Shown here piece by piece: positions 37,023 to 45,494 of a DNA stretch of 64,000 nucleotides. The position numbers and the translations under genes are program-made. The notes beneath the pieces were generated by a model. That model worked only from the letters and a program-made list of their open reading frames with translations, was not told the DNA's origin and did not search any database. The stretch is from Maricaulis sp. Lineage in GTDB: Bacteria; Pseudomonadota; Alphaproteobacteria; Caulobacterales; Maricaulaceae. Location of the stretch: assembly GCA_002692855.1 (NCBI GenBank), contig NZMJ01000117.1, forward strand, positions 123,304 to 187,303, in the 5' to 3' direction. Positions within the stretch are counted from its first letter, which is position 1, and the number at the start of each line of letters is the position of its first letter.

Positions 37023-40000
37023 CTATTCCGACGCCGCCTCGTCGCCGCCGCCGCTGTCGGTGTCGGCACCCGCGTCGCCCGCCCCGGCCTCTCCCCGGAT
37101 CCAGTCGATCTGGATCAGATTGTCGTTCGAGTTGCGGTCGATCAACTTGTTGTACGGGTCGATGCCCGCATAGATCGGACGCTGCCCCGTGGTGCGGATC
37201 ACGAATTCCATCTCGGTCTCGTTCACCTCGCGGCGCTCGAAATACAGGATGTGGTCCGTGCCCTCGAACGCGCCGTCGAGATTGCGGCGGAACAGGCCGA
37301 TATCAATGCCGTAATCGATGTCGGCCTCGGTCTCCTCGCCCTGCCCGTCAGCATAGTATTTGTGCGCCTCGACGCGGATCGTGGTCTCCCACTCGCCCTC
37401 GCCCAGCGCGCGCGTTTCCGCTTCGGTGACACGCAGGTCGAAGATGGTGATCCGCTCGAAGAAGTCGGTGATCAGGTCATCCCATTCCGGCCCCGCCTCC
37501 TCGCGCAGCAGGCGCAGGAAGTCTGCCGAACGGGCGTAGGGCTCACCCTGGAAGCCATAGCGCTCGATGAGGCGTTGCATCGCCCGGTTCACCACGTCCT
37601 CGCCGACATAGTCCTGCAGCGCATACATGATCACCGCGCCCTTGCGGTAATGGATGTGCTGCTGGTTCTCGACGCGGTAGAGCGGCAATTCCTCGCGCGC
37701 TTCATTCGAACGGGCGTTGAGATAGCTGTCGAGTTCGAACTTCAGGAAGCGGCGCATGTGGTCGGGGCCGTACTCACGCTCCATGACCATCAGGGCCGAA
37801 TACTGGGCAAAGGTCTCAACCAGCATCGTTCCGCCTTGCACATTCGCGCTCATCACCTGGTGGGCCCACCACTGGTGTGCCGCCTCGTGCGCGGTGACGT
37901 AATAGACGTAGTCGATCTCCTCATTGCCTCGCAGATCGGCAATGAAACCGATGCCTTCCGAATAGGGAATGGTGTTCGGGAAGGACTGGGCAAACGACGC
38001 ATAGGCCGGGAATTCCATGATCCGGAACTGCCGGTACTGGAAGGCGCTCAGGACTTCGGAGAAATAGTCGATCGACTCCTGGGCCGCCTCCATCATCCGG
38101 TCCAGATTCCAGCTGTGCGGCTCGTGATAGTAAATCTGGTAGAGGATGCCGTTGTGCTCCTCCTCGACCACCGAGTAATCCGCCGAAAGCCACGAATAGA
38201 AGTTCAGGATCGGCGCATCCATCACGTATTCGAAATAGCGCCGGTCGCCTTCAGTCCATTCGCGTTCCAGGTAGCCCGGAGCCACCGCAATCTGGTCGGC
38301 ACTGGTCGAGACGATGGTCCGGAAATTCACGAAATCGGCGTCGGACGAGATGTAGTTCTCGCGCCAATGGCTCTCGTCATCGAGGTCGAATGCCCGCTCG
38401 ATCTCGTCGAGACCCTGCCGCCGCCGGGCCTGCCGGTCCTGCAGCAGCCGGCCGCGATTGAAACCGAGCGACGGCATGGCTTCGCCATTGTTGAAGAAGG
38501 TGCCGTTGTAATTGACCGTCGAGACATTGCCGCCATTGCGGAAACCGCGATTGGCAACTTCGACCTCGAACGCGAGCTCGGCGGTTTCGCCGGGCTGCAT
38601 CGGCTCGTCGAACGTCCACGCATACATGTGGAAGTCGTCATCGCTGGTCGTCAGCTCGGCGCCAGCAATGGCTTGCGACAGGATGTCCGCACCGCCGCCA
38701 TAGCTGACCCAGACGGTCTCGATCGGCGCATCGGTCCGGTTCTCAATCACATACCGTCCCTCAGCCGCGTATCGCCGCTCCTCGGGATAGATGTCCACAT
38801 TGATCGATACGTCCGCGATCTTCGGCTGCGGCAGGCCTTCAAGATCGGCGCGATAGGTGCGCTCGAACTCGGCGGCCAGGCGCTCGCCTTCACGGCTGTT
38901 GCGATACTCGTTCAGAACATTGGTGTTGTAGAAAATCCAGCTGCCTGACAGCACGGCCACGAGCAGGGCAACCAGCGCCAGACCGGCGGTTCCCGGACCG
39001 AAGGCGCCCGGCAGGGTGCGCAGCCTGCGCCAGATCGGCGTCAACGCGCCGCGGTTCCACAACAGGTAAGACAGCACGATCAGCAGGACGCTGATCGAAC
39101 CCCAATAGAGGTAGAACCAGGCGAGAATGCCGAGGAAATGCCCATAGCCATTCATGTCGGAATAGGGCGCGCCCGGCGCTCCGCCGAACAGGTAGAGATT
39201 ATGGTCAAAGCCGAAATTCGACGCGACCGCCTGGACAATGCTGAACAGGATCAGCGCCAGCATGCCCAGCCAGCGATTGTTGAAGACGATCTGGAAGAAG
39301 ATCGCCAGCACGGCCGTCATCGCAAACGGAATACCGAATCCGAAGACCAGGCGTTCTGCGTACTGCCCAAGTTCCAGATGGGTGTAACCCTTGATCAGCT
39401 GGATCGCGATGCCGGTCGCCATCGCCGAAACCAGCAGGGCGAAGACCACCATGGTCAGCGCGATCAGCTTCGAGGTGACGAAGACCCAGCTCGGCGTCGG
39501 CGTGCCGTCGACAATGTCGGAGAAGCGGTAATTGCGTTCACGCCAGATCACCTCCGACGCGTAATAGACAATCACCACCAGCGGCACCCAGGCGAACCCG
39601 CCGACAATCACGTCGATGGTTGTGCGCGTGACCGGGTAGTTGGGTGTGCCATAGACCGACTGGGCGAACAGAAGCCCCATCGCGGCCAGGAAGATGCCGA
39701 TCCCCAGCAGGATCCAGAAGGCGACATTGAACACGACGCCCTTGATCTCGAAGCCGATACGCGCGGCAAACTGGGTCAGGGCAACGCCCGGACCGGAACT
39801 CGGCTCGGCGCGCGGCAATTCGATTTCCTGCGGTACGAAGGGCGCTTCATTGGCCGCGCTCTTGCGGCGTCCGCCAAACATCCGGCCCCGGGCACGGAAG
39901 GTGAAGGCCAGGACGTTGACCAGGAACAGGCCCGCTGCGATTCCCAGCCAGAGCAGGCGATTGGTTAGCAAATTGCCTTCGAGCGGCACAACGCGCGAAT

Positions 40001-40682
40001 TTTGCTCCGCCGGGGTCCAGTAGCGGGTCACGTCGCCATAGGCGCTGATCCCGAACGGGTCGCCGATCGCCACGATGTCACGCCATTCCGGCTGGCTCAG
40101 CAGCGTGTTGCCTACAAGATAGAGCACGAACAGGCCCGCGAAGGTCGTGTAGGTCGCGATGTTGCTGCGCGTCAGATTGCCGACCGTGAACATGATCAGC
40201 CCGATGACCAGCATGTTCAGGGCGCCGAACACGAAGAAGGGATAGGCGTAATACTGGAAGACGAACGGCCCGAGGTTTTCGGGATCCACCCAGGGCATCG
40301 CCGCCCCGATCGCGGTGCCCAGCGGAATGCTGGCGAACGCCAGCAAGGTGACCAGGTATCCGCCAAGGAACCGGCCGATCAGATAGTCATGTTCCTTGAC
40401 CTGCGTGGTGAAGAACATGCCCGCCGTGTTCAGACCGAAATCCCGGATCACCCCGCTGACCAGGAAGACGGTCGGGATGATCATCCCGAACACGGTCATG
40501 ATCAGGATGATCAGCGTGATGGCGTTGGGCGAATTGACGTTGACCGTCGATGACGAGCCGATCTGAACGAAATCAGACGCGGAATTGCCGAAGGCCAACA
40601 AGAAGAAGATCGCGAATATGGCGATGAAGGCGGGGGATGTGAGCTGATATTTCAGCTCGAATCCGGCGATTTTACCAATCAT
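37023..40682 (-). CDS. ABC-2 type permease fused to a periplasmic M1 zinc aminopeptidase domain
   Basis: Large inner-membrane protein, 1219 aa. Two sets of about six membrane helices (roughly residues 1-240 and 330-580) form an ABC-2 permease, followed by one helix near 600-620. The C-terminal 600 residues are an M1-type peptidase with HEAAHQWWAHQ and a Glu 20 residues after the second His (LVETFAQYSAL), so the zinc site is intact; the usual GAMEN exopeptidase motif reads FPAY in the MEFPAYASF region. Fusions like this are known in proteobacteria but poorly characterised. ATG 40682 follows AGGGAG; the ORF track adds a shadow extension. It lies 25 bases downstream of its ATPase gene. Confidence 0.88.
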   Translation of the reverse strand: MIGKIAGFELKYQLTSPAFIAIFAIFFLLAFGNSASDFVQIGSSSTVNVNSPNAITLIILIMTVFGMIIPTVFLVSGVIRDFGLNTAGMFFTTQVKEHDYLIGRFLGGYLVTLLAFASIPLGTAIGAAMPWVDPENLGPFVFQYYAYPFFVFGALNMLVIGLIMFTVGNLTRSNIATYTTFAGLFVLYLVGNTLLSQPEWRDIVAIGDPFGISAYGDVTRYWTPAEQNSRVVPLEGNLLTNRLLWLGIAAGLFLVNVLAFTFRARGRMFGGRRKSAANEAPFVPQEIELPRAEPSSGPGVALTQFAARIGFEIKGVVFNVAFWILLGIGIFLAAMGLLFAQSVYGTPNYPVTRTTIDVIVGGFAWVPLVVIVYYASEVIWRERNYRFSDIVDGTPTPSWVFVTSKLIALTMVVFALLVSAMATGIAIQLIKGYTHLELGQYAERLVFGFGIPFAMTAVLAIFFQIVFNNRWLGMLALILFSIVQAVASNFGFDHNLYLFGGAPGAPYSDMNGYGHFLGILAWFYLYWGSISVLLIVLSYLLWNRGALTPIWRRLRTLPGAFGPGTAGLALVALLVAVLSGSWIFYNTNVLNEYRNSREGERLAAEFERTYRADLEGLPQPKIADVSINVDIYPEERRYAAEGRYVIENRTDAPIETVWVSYGGGADILSQAIAGAELTTSDDDFHMYAWTFDEPMQPGETAELAFEVEVANRGFRNGGNVSTVNYNGTFFNNGEAMPSLGFNRGRLLQDRQARRRQGLDEIERAFDLDDESHWRENYISSDADFVNFRTIVSTSADQIAVAPGYLEREWTEGDRRYFEYVMDAPILNFYSWLSADYSVVEEEHNGILYQIYYHEPHSWNLDRMMEAAQESIDYFSEVLSAFQYRQFRIMEFPAYASFAQSFPNTIPYSEGIGFIADLRGNEEIDYVYYVTAHEAAHQWWAHQVMSANVQGGTMLVETFAQYSALMVMEREYGPDHMRRFLKFELDSYLNARSNEAREELPLYRVENQQHIHYRKGAVIMYALQDYVGEDVVNRAMQRLIERYGFQGEPYARSADFLRLLREEAGPEWDDLITDFFERITIFDLRVTEAETRALGEGEWETTIRVEAHKYYADGQGEETEADIDYGIDIGLFRRNLDGAFEGTDHILYFERREVNETEMEFVIRTTGQRPIYAGIDPYNKLIDRNSNDNLIQIDWIRGEAGAGDAGADTDSGGGDEAASE

Positions 40683-40707
40683 GACGGTGCTCCCTGACGG
40701 GCGGCGG

Positions 40708-41595
40708 TCAAGCCGCCACCGCCGTCTTCTGACTGGCCGAGATCGTCGCGAAATAGACGTCTTCGAGCGTCGGCGCGACCGCCTCGAACCCGTCGCCCGG
40801 ATCGCCTTCATGACGAATGTGGATCAGTGTCTGGCCCACCGTCAGGCGGGTCGAGATGACGTCATAGCGACCGCGATGCGCCGGCAGGTCGGTCTTTGAA
40901 ACCCTCTTGCGCCAGATCTTGCCATTCAGGGCCGCAACCAGGTCGGCCGGTGCACCCTTCGCCTGAATTTGTCCCTGGTTCATGATCGCCATTTGCGGGC
41001 AAAGGTCCGAGACGTCTTCCACGATGTGCGTCGACAGGATGACGACGACATTCTCGCCGATCTCTGACAGCAGGTTATGGAAGCGATTGCGCTCCTCCGG
41101 GTCGAGGCCGGCCGTGGGCTCGTCAACGATGATCAGCTTGGGATCACCGATCAGCGCCTGGGCAATGCCGAAACGCTGGCGCATGCCGCCCGAATAGCTG
41201 GCGACCGACTTGTTGGCGACTTTCGCCAGATTGGTCTGTTCCAGCAGGCCCTCGACCACGCGCTTGCGGTCCTTCGTGCTGGAAATGCCCTTCAGGATTG
41301 CGAGGTGGTTCAGCATCGCGCGGGCCGACATGCGCGGATAGACACCAAAGTCCTGCGGCAGATAGCCCAGCTGCCGGCGCAGCGTGCGCGGCTGCTTCAA
41401 CACGTCAATGCCGTCGAAATCGATGGAGCCAGAGTCCGGCGACTGCAGCGTTGCGATGGTCCGCATCAGGGTCGACTTGCCCGCGCCGTTGGGGCCCAGC
41501 AGGCCGAACATTCCCGTGGGGATGCTCAGGCTCACATTATCGAGCGCGCGCACGCCATTGCCATAGGTTTTCGACAGGTTTTGGATATCCAGCAT
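40708..41595 (-). CDS. ABC transporter ATP-binding protein
   Basis: Cytoplasmic ATPase, 295 aa, that powers the permease-peptidase encoded next. Walker A is GLLGPNGAGKSTLM, the Q-loop is LGYLPQDFGVYP, the signature is SYSGGMRQRFG, Walker B is LIIVDEPTAGLDPEE, and the switch His is in LSTHIVEDVSD. The C-terminal extension past residue 225 is common to ABC-2 type exporters. It starts at ATG 41595 and is separated from the downstream fusion by 25 bases, so the two form an operon. The transported substrate is unknown. Confidence 0.92.
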   Translation of the reverse strand: MLDIQNLSKTYGNGVRALDNVSLSIPTGMFGLLGPNGAGKSTLMRTIATLQSPDSGSIDFDGIDVLKQPRTLRRQLGYLPQDFGVYPRMSARAMLNHLAILKGISSTKDRKRVVEGLLEQTNLAKVANKSVASYSGGMRQRFGIAQALIGDPKLIIVDEPTAGLDPEERNRFHNLLSEIGENVVVILSTHIVEDVSDLCPQMAIMNQGQIQAKGAPADLVAALNGKIWRKRVSKTDLPAHRGRYDVISTRLTVGQTLIHIRHEGDPGDGFEAVAPTLEDVYFATISASQKTAVAA

Positions 41596-41768
41596 TGTCC
41601 CTCGCCGCGTGATCCGTCGCCGGTCCGCGTCCCGCTTGTGTTCCGTCCATCGCGAAGCCTACGCCGCGCGACCCTTGGTCACAAATGAAGCCGAGGAAAG
41701 GTATCCGTCCTAGGGGGACAATCAGCGGCGTGGTCCCGCCCCGACCGTCACGCGACCGGAGAGTATGT

Positions 41769-41872
41769 CCCTCATCCTGAGGTGCTCGCGTAGCGAGCCT
41801 CGAAGGGCGAGGAACATGGCCAGCGCCCCTCGTCCTTCGAGGCCGCCTGGCGGCGGCACCTCACGATGAGGG
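41769..41872. repeat. Long inverted-repeat intergenic element, family R3 (cruciform-forming)
   Basis: The left arm 41769-41812 begins CCCTCATCCTGAGGTGC and the right arm 41828-41872 is nearly its reverse complement. The arms are about 44 bases, separated by 15 bases. Each arm holds a small internal hairpin (GCTCGCGTAGCGAGC and GCCGCCTGGCGGC). Repeats opening CCTCATCCTGAGG are common between genes in alphaproteobacteria. Only this pair was found in the window. Confidence 0.85.
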
Positions 41873-41910
41873 GCTTAAGATCGGGGTGAGGTAACAAAAG
41901 CGTTCGCCGA

Positions 41911-41977
41911 TTCCCGGACGATGAAGCCGCTCCGAAATCCAGACTGGACCTCGGTCTTCGCTCAGCGAAACCGGGGA
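41911..41977. repeat. Intergenic repeat, family R2, copy 2
   Basis: Matches 30597-30663 at 59 of 67 bases in the same orientation. With R3 it fills most of the 404-base gap 41596-41999; the remainder shows no gene. Confidence 0.85.
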
Positions 41978-41999
41978 GCGACATGAAGAATGCAGAACC

Positions 42000-42314
42000 T
42001 TAGAATCCGCTGTTGAGCAAGGGTTTGCGGCCGTGGCGGCGGCGATAGGATTCGATCAGCTTCACGGCCTGGTCGTTGGCAAATGGCGTTTCCGCAAAGG
42101 CAAACGCGCTCGCTTTCGCCATACGCACCTGCGCATGGACTTCGACTTCGCGCTGGTATTCGTGTCGCAGATTGGCTGCGGCCCCGATATACACAACCGA
42201 ATTGGGGTCATTGGCATCGGACAGAAGCCGGTAGACGCCCGGCCCGAACGGAATCCGGTTCTCGTACAGCTTCGACAGCTGAAACGGCCCTTTCCAGGAG
42301 ATGAGACTGTTCAT
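42000..42314 (-). CDS. Small GIY-YIG-nuclease-like protein
   Basis: 104 aa from ATG 42314; the ORF-track start at 42335 would add seven residues (MPRVCCA), and neither has a convincing ribosome-binding site. The sequence has the order expected for a GIY-YIG domain: GVYRLLSD, then VVYIGAAANLRHE, a basic helix, a Glu in KLIESYRRRHGRKP, and an Asn in PLLNSGF near the end. The family nicks DNA by a metal-dependent mechanism, and short stand-alone members are widespread but of unknown role. It abuts the R2 repeat at its 3' end. Possible roles include repair or mobile DNA maintenance. The fold assignment is moderate and the function is open. Confidence 0.65.
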   Translation of the reverse strand: MNSLISWKGPFQLSKLYENRIPFGPGVYRLLSDANDPNSVVYIGAAANLRHEYQREVEVHAQVRMAKASAFAFAETPFANDQAVKLIESYRRRHGRKPLLNSGF

Positions 42315-42397
42315 GGCACAACAAACTCTCGGCATCTGCCCAATTGGCTTACGCCAGCATTCCTAATGAGGAATTAGGCGAGCCGCCATTCGGCGTA

Positions 42398-43879
42398 TCA
42401 GCGGGTGCGGGTGCGCAAGACAGCCTCGTTCCACGAAGCAATCCGGGCCGAACGCGCGCCGTCGTCCAGTTGCGGCGCAAACGACCGGTCCGCCCGCCAC
42501 AGGGCACGCCCGTCCTCGATCGAACTGAACATCCCGGCCCCGAGGCCGGCAAGGAAGGCGGAGCCCCACGCAGTCGTTTCGGTATTGACCGGGCGAACCA
42601 CTTCAATGCCGGTCAGATCGGCCAGGCGTTGCAGGAAGCGGTCATTCGACGCCATGCCACCATCGACTTTCAGGCTGACGGTCTTCATGCCGTCTCCCGC
42701 CATCGCGGTCAGCAAATCCCCGGTCTGGAAGGCCGTGGAATCGAGCGCGGCCTGTGCGATCTCGGCGCGGCCTGCCCCGCGTGACAGGCCGTAGATCGCG
42801 CCGCGCGCATCGGCGTCCCACCACGGCGCACCCAGCCCCGTGAAGGCCGGAACCAGGACCACGCCGCTGTCCGGGTCTGCGGAGGCTGCCAGCGCCTCGA
42901 TCTCGCTGGCCTTGGTGAACAGGCCGAGCCCGTCGCGCAGCCATTGCACCGTTGCCCCCGCCGACAGGACCGAGCCTTCCATGGCAAAGGCGGTCTCGCC
43001 CTTCAGGCGATAGGCAACGGTCGACAACAGCTGATTTTGCGACACCACCATGTCCCGGCCGGTATTGAGCAGCAGGAATGCGCCTGTGCCGTAGGTCGAC
43101 TTTGCCTCGCCCGGCGCGAAACACGCCTGCCCGATTGCCGCGGCCTGCTGGTCGCCGGCAATGCCGGTCACGGGGATGGCGTCGCCGAGGAGCCCGGCCT
43201 CGATGGTTCCGAACTCGCCTGCGCAGTCGCGCACGTCAGGCAGTCCCGTCATCGGAACACCGAACACGTCCGCCAGGCCTTCGTCCCAGCGGGCCGCCTT
43301 CAGGTCGTAAAGCGAGGTGCGGCTGGCATTGGTGGCGTCGGTTGCATGAACCTGCCCCCCGGTCAGCCGCCACAACAGGTAGGAATCGACTGTGCCGAGG
43401 CACAGCTCGCTCCGTTTCGCCCGTTCGCGCGCCCCGTCAACGGCATCGAGAATGAAGGCGTATTTCGTGGCCGAGAAATACGGGTCGAGCACCAGACCCG
43501 TCTGGGCGGTAATGTCCGGTGCGGCTCCAGATGCTGCCAGTTCGCGGCAGCGTTCGGCGGTCCTGCGGTCTTGCCAGACAATGGCGTTGTGGATCGCCTG
43601 GCCGGTCTTTCGGTCCCAGACGATCGCGGTCTCGCGCTGGTTCGTGATGCCGGCGCACGCTGCGCGCCAGCCTTTTGATTTGCCCGCTTTCAACGCTTCT
43701 CGCGCGGTGGTCAGCACCGTTGCCCAGATAACTTCCGGATCATGCTCCACCCAGCCGGGCTTGGGATAGATCTGCGGAAATTCCTGCTGCGCCAGCGCGA
43801 TCACCGCACCTTCGGGCGAAAACAGGATCGCGCGCGAGCTCGTCGTGCCCTGGTCAATCGCCAGAATACCGTCCTTCAC
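42398..43879 (-). CDS. glpK: Glycerol kinase
   Basis: Phosphorylates glycerol to glycerol 3-phosphate in the cytoplasm. 493 aa, typical length. The FGGY-family features are ILAIDQGTTSSRAILF at the N-terminus, GITNQRETAIVWDRKTG, ATDATNASRT, GIAGDQQAA and the C-terminal kinase signature region LKVDGGMASNDRFLQ. The start is GTG 43879 behind GGAGGAAGG. It diverges from a monoacylglycerol-lipase-like hydrolase, which could supply glycerol. No glpD or glpF is next to it. Assignment is secure. Confidence 0.96.
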   Translation of the reverse strand: MKDGILAIDQGTTSSRAILFSPEGAVIALAQQEFPQIYPKPGWVEHDPEVIWATVLTTAREALKAGKSKGWRAACAGITNQRETAIVWDRKTGQAIHNAIVWQDRRTAERCRELAASGAAPDITAQTGLVLDPYFSATKYAFILDAVDGARERAKRSELCLGTVDSYLLWRLTGGQVHATDATNASRTSLYDLKAARWDEGLADVFGVPMTGLPDVRDCAGEFGTIEAGLLGDAIPVTGIAGDQQAAAIGQACFAPGEAKSTYGTGAFLLLNTGRDMVVSQNQLLSTVAYRLKGETAFAMEGSVLSAGATVQWLRDGLGLFTKASEIEALAASADPDSGVVLVPAFTGLGAPWWDADARGAIYGLSRGAGRAEIAQAALDSTAFQTGDLLTAMAGDGMKTVSLKVDGGMASNDRFLQRLADLTGIEVVRPVNTETTAWGSAFLAGLGAGMFSSIEDGRALWRADRSFAPQLDDGARSARIASWNEAVLRTRTR

Positions 43880-43961
43880 GGCCTTCCTCCCCGCCTGATT
43901 TGGGGTAACCTGCCGTCAAAGACCGGGCTTTTCCAGCCCGGCGATGATCCGGGGGGACAGC

Positions 43962-44891
43962 ATGGCGGCAGGATGGGACAGGCGGGACCTTGTCTCGCCG
44001 ACGGGCGCGACACTCGCCCTCTACGAAACCGCCCCGGCCGCACCGGTCAAAGGCATTGTCCATATCAATCACGGCCTGGCCGAGCATGCGGCGCGCTATG
44101 CGCCATTTGCGCGATACCTCGCCGAACGCGGCTGGCATGTCGCGGCGCAGGATCATCGCGGCCACGGCTTCACCTCGACCTCGGATGGCGGCCCCCGGCG
44201 CTTTTCCGACCGCGAAGGCTGGCGCAAGGTCACCGAGGACACCGCTGCCGTGAATGCCCATCTGCGGGCCGGGTATCCCGGCAAGCCGGTCTTCGTCCTT
44301 GGCCATTCAATGGGCGGCACCGTGGCGATGAACCATGTGGTCCTGCATCCGGACACCGTCGCGGGCGCGGCGATCTGGAATGCCAATTTCGTCTCCGGCG
44401 GCCTCGCCGGCGTGATGAAGCTGGTCCTGTTCGCGAACGGTCTGGGCGGTGCGCACCGCCCGGCCGGAATGATCGACGCCCTCACCTTCAAGACATGGGA
44501 CAGGAAATTCAGCGACGAGCGCCCGGAATTCGGCTGGCTGTCGCGCGACCTCTCGGTGGTCGATGCCTATGTCGCCGATCCCTTGTGCGGCTGGCCGGCC
44601 AGCGTCTCGCTCTGGCGCGACTTCCTCGCCGGCATGGCGCGTGCTGCCGATGACGACGCCCTCAAATCCGTGCCGAGATCCTTGCCCTTCCACCTGGTCG
44701 GCGGCAGCGAGGATCCGGCGACAGAGGGCGGCAAGGCGACACGCGACATGGCGCAGCGGTTGAAGCGGCGGGGTTTCGCGGACGTGACGCTCAACGTCTT
44801 TGAAGGCTTCCGCCACGAGACGCTGAACGAGATCGGCGCCGACATCGCCATGTCGAACTTTGCCGACTGGCTCGATCAGCGGGCAGGCTAG
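43962..44891 (+). CDS. Alpha/beta hydrolase, monoacylglycerol-lipase/lysophospholipase-like
   Basis: Predicted to release fatty acid and glycerol from monoacylglycerols or lysophospholipids. 309 aa. HGLAEHAARYAPFARYLAERG is the hallmark of the PldB/monoglyceride-lipase group, with AQDHRGHG after it. The nucleophile is in VLGHSMGGTVA, the acid is probably Asp in GGSEDPATEG, and the His is in EGFRHETLNEI. I chose ATG 43962 over 43944 because GGGGGGA lies at the right distance before it. No signal peptide. Divergent from glpK across about 80 bases containing a small hairpin (CCGGGCT/AGCCCGG at 43923-43941), consistent with a joint role in glyceride use. Confidence 0.88.
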   Translation: MAAGWDRRDLVSPTGATLALYETAPAAPVKGIVHINHGLAEHAARYAPFARYLAERGWHVAAQDHRGHGFTSTSDGGPRRFSDREGWRKVTEDTAAVNAHLRAGYPGKPVFVLGHSMGGTVAMNHVVLHPDTVAGAAIWNANFVSGGLAGVMKLVLFANGLGGAHRPAGMIDALTFKTWDRKFSDERPEFGWLSRDLSVVDAYVADPLCGWPASVSLWRDFLAGMARAADDDALKSVPRSLPFHLVGGSEDPATEGGKATRDMAQRLKRRGFADVTLNVFEGFRHETLNEIGADIAMSNFADWLDQRAG

Positions 44892-44903
44892 GACGGGTCT
44901 GGA

Positions 44904-45392
44904 CTACATCTTCGTCTCGATGTGCGCACTCTTCAGGTCGTCCTTGTCGATCGTGCCACCGAAAACCATCTTGAACATGCCTTTCAGGTCCAAATCGGCT
45001 TCCCACATCTCGGCATCCATCAGACTGAATTTCAGCATTTGCAGGTCGGGGTCGGTCTTGCCGCCTTCAAACCAGGCCTCTTCGCCACTCGACCAGAATT
45101 TGTCGCGAATGTCGGCGTCATTGATCCGCGTCAGGTGTCCGCGCAGGCAGGCGAAGAAATCGTGCCCCTTGGACGAGAACTGCATCATCGCTTCGGTGCC
45201 GCCCTCGCCCAGCCCTTCGGCCAGCCGGTTGTCCGTGGTCGTGTAGAAGAAGACCGTGTTCGGATAATCGTCGTCGAACTGGGCCGCCATCGGGATGTTG
45301 TGCGTGCCTTGCGCGGGAATGCCGAGCATCACGAATGGGCTCTCATCAAGCGCTTTCCAGAAATCGGCGATGATGTCGCAGCGGTCGGTCAT
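44904..45392 (-). CDS. Pyridoxamine-5'-phosphate-oxidase-like general stress protein
   Basis: 162-aa split-barrel flavin-binding family protein. The sequence (LGIPAQGTHNIPMAAQFDDD, VFFYTTTDNRLAEGL, FSSKGHDFFACLRGHL, DKFWSSGEEAWFEGGKTDPDLQML) matches the general-stress-protein-26-like subgroup, in which ligand binding rather than pyridoxamine oxidation is known. The Trp-rich middle and the WEADL end are typical. Probably cytoplasmic. Convergent with the lipase-like gene, 12 bases away. Exact role unknown. Confidence 0.85.
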   Translation of the reverse strand: MTDRCDIIADFWKALDESPFVMLGIPAQGTHNIPMAAQFDDDYPNTVFFYTTTDNRLAEGLGEGGTEAMMQFSSKGHDFFACLRGHLTRINDADIRDKFWSSGEEAWFEGGKTDPDLQMLKFSLMDAEMWEADLDLKGMFKMVFGGTIDKDDLKSAHIETKM

Positions 45393-45494
45393 GTCGGCAC
45401 TCCTTCACGGGTTCGGGGATACCCGATCAACGCGGCCGGCCGGGACGCTGTTCCGCCTTGCCGCCCTGACCGGGCAGGAAGGTTCGCGGCGCGA

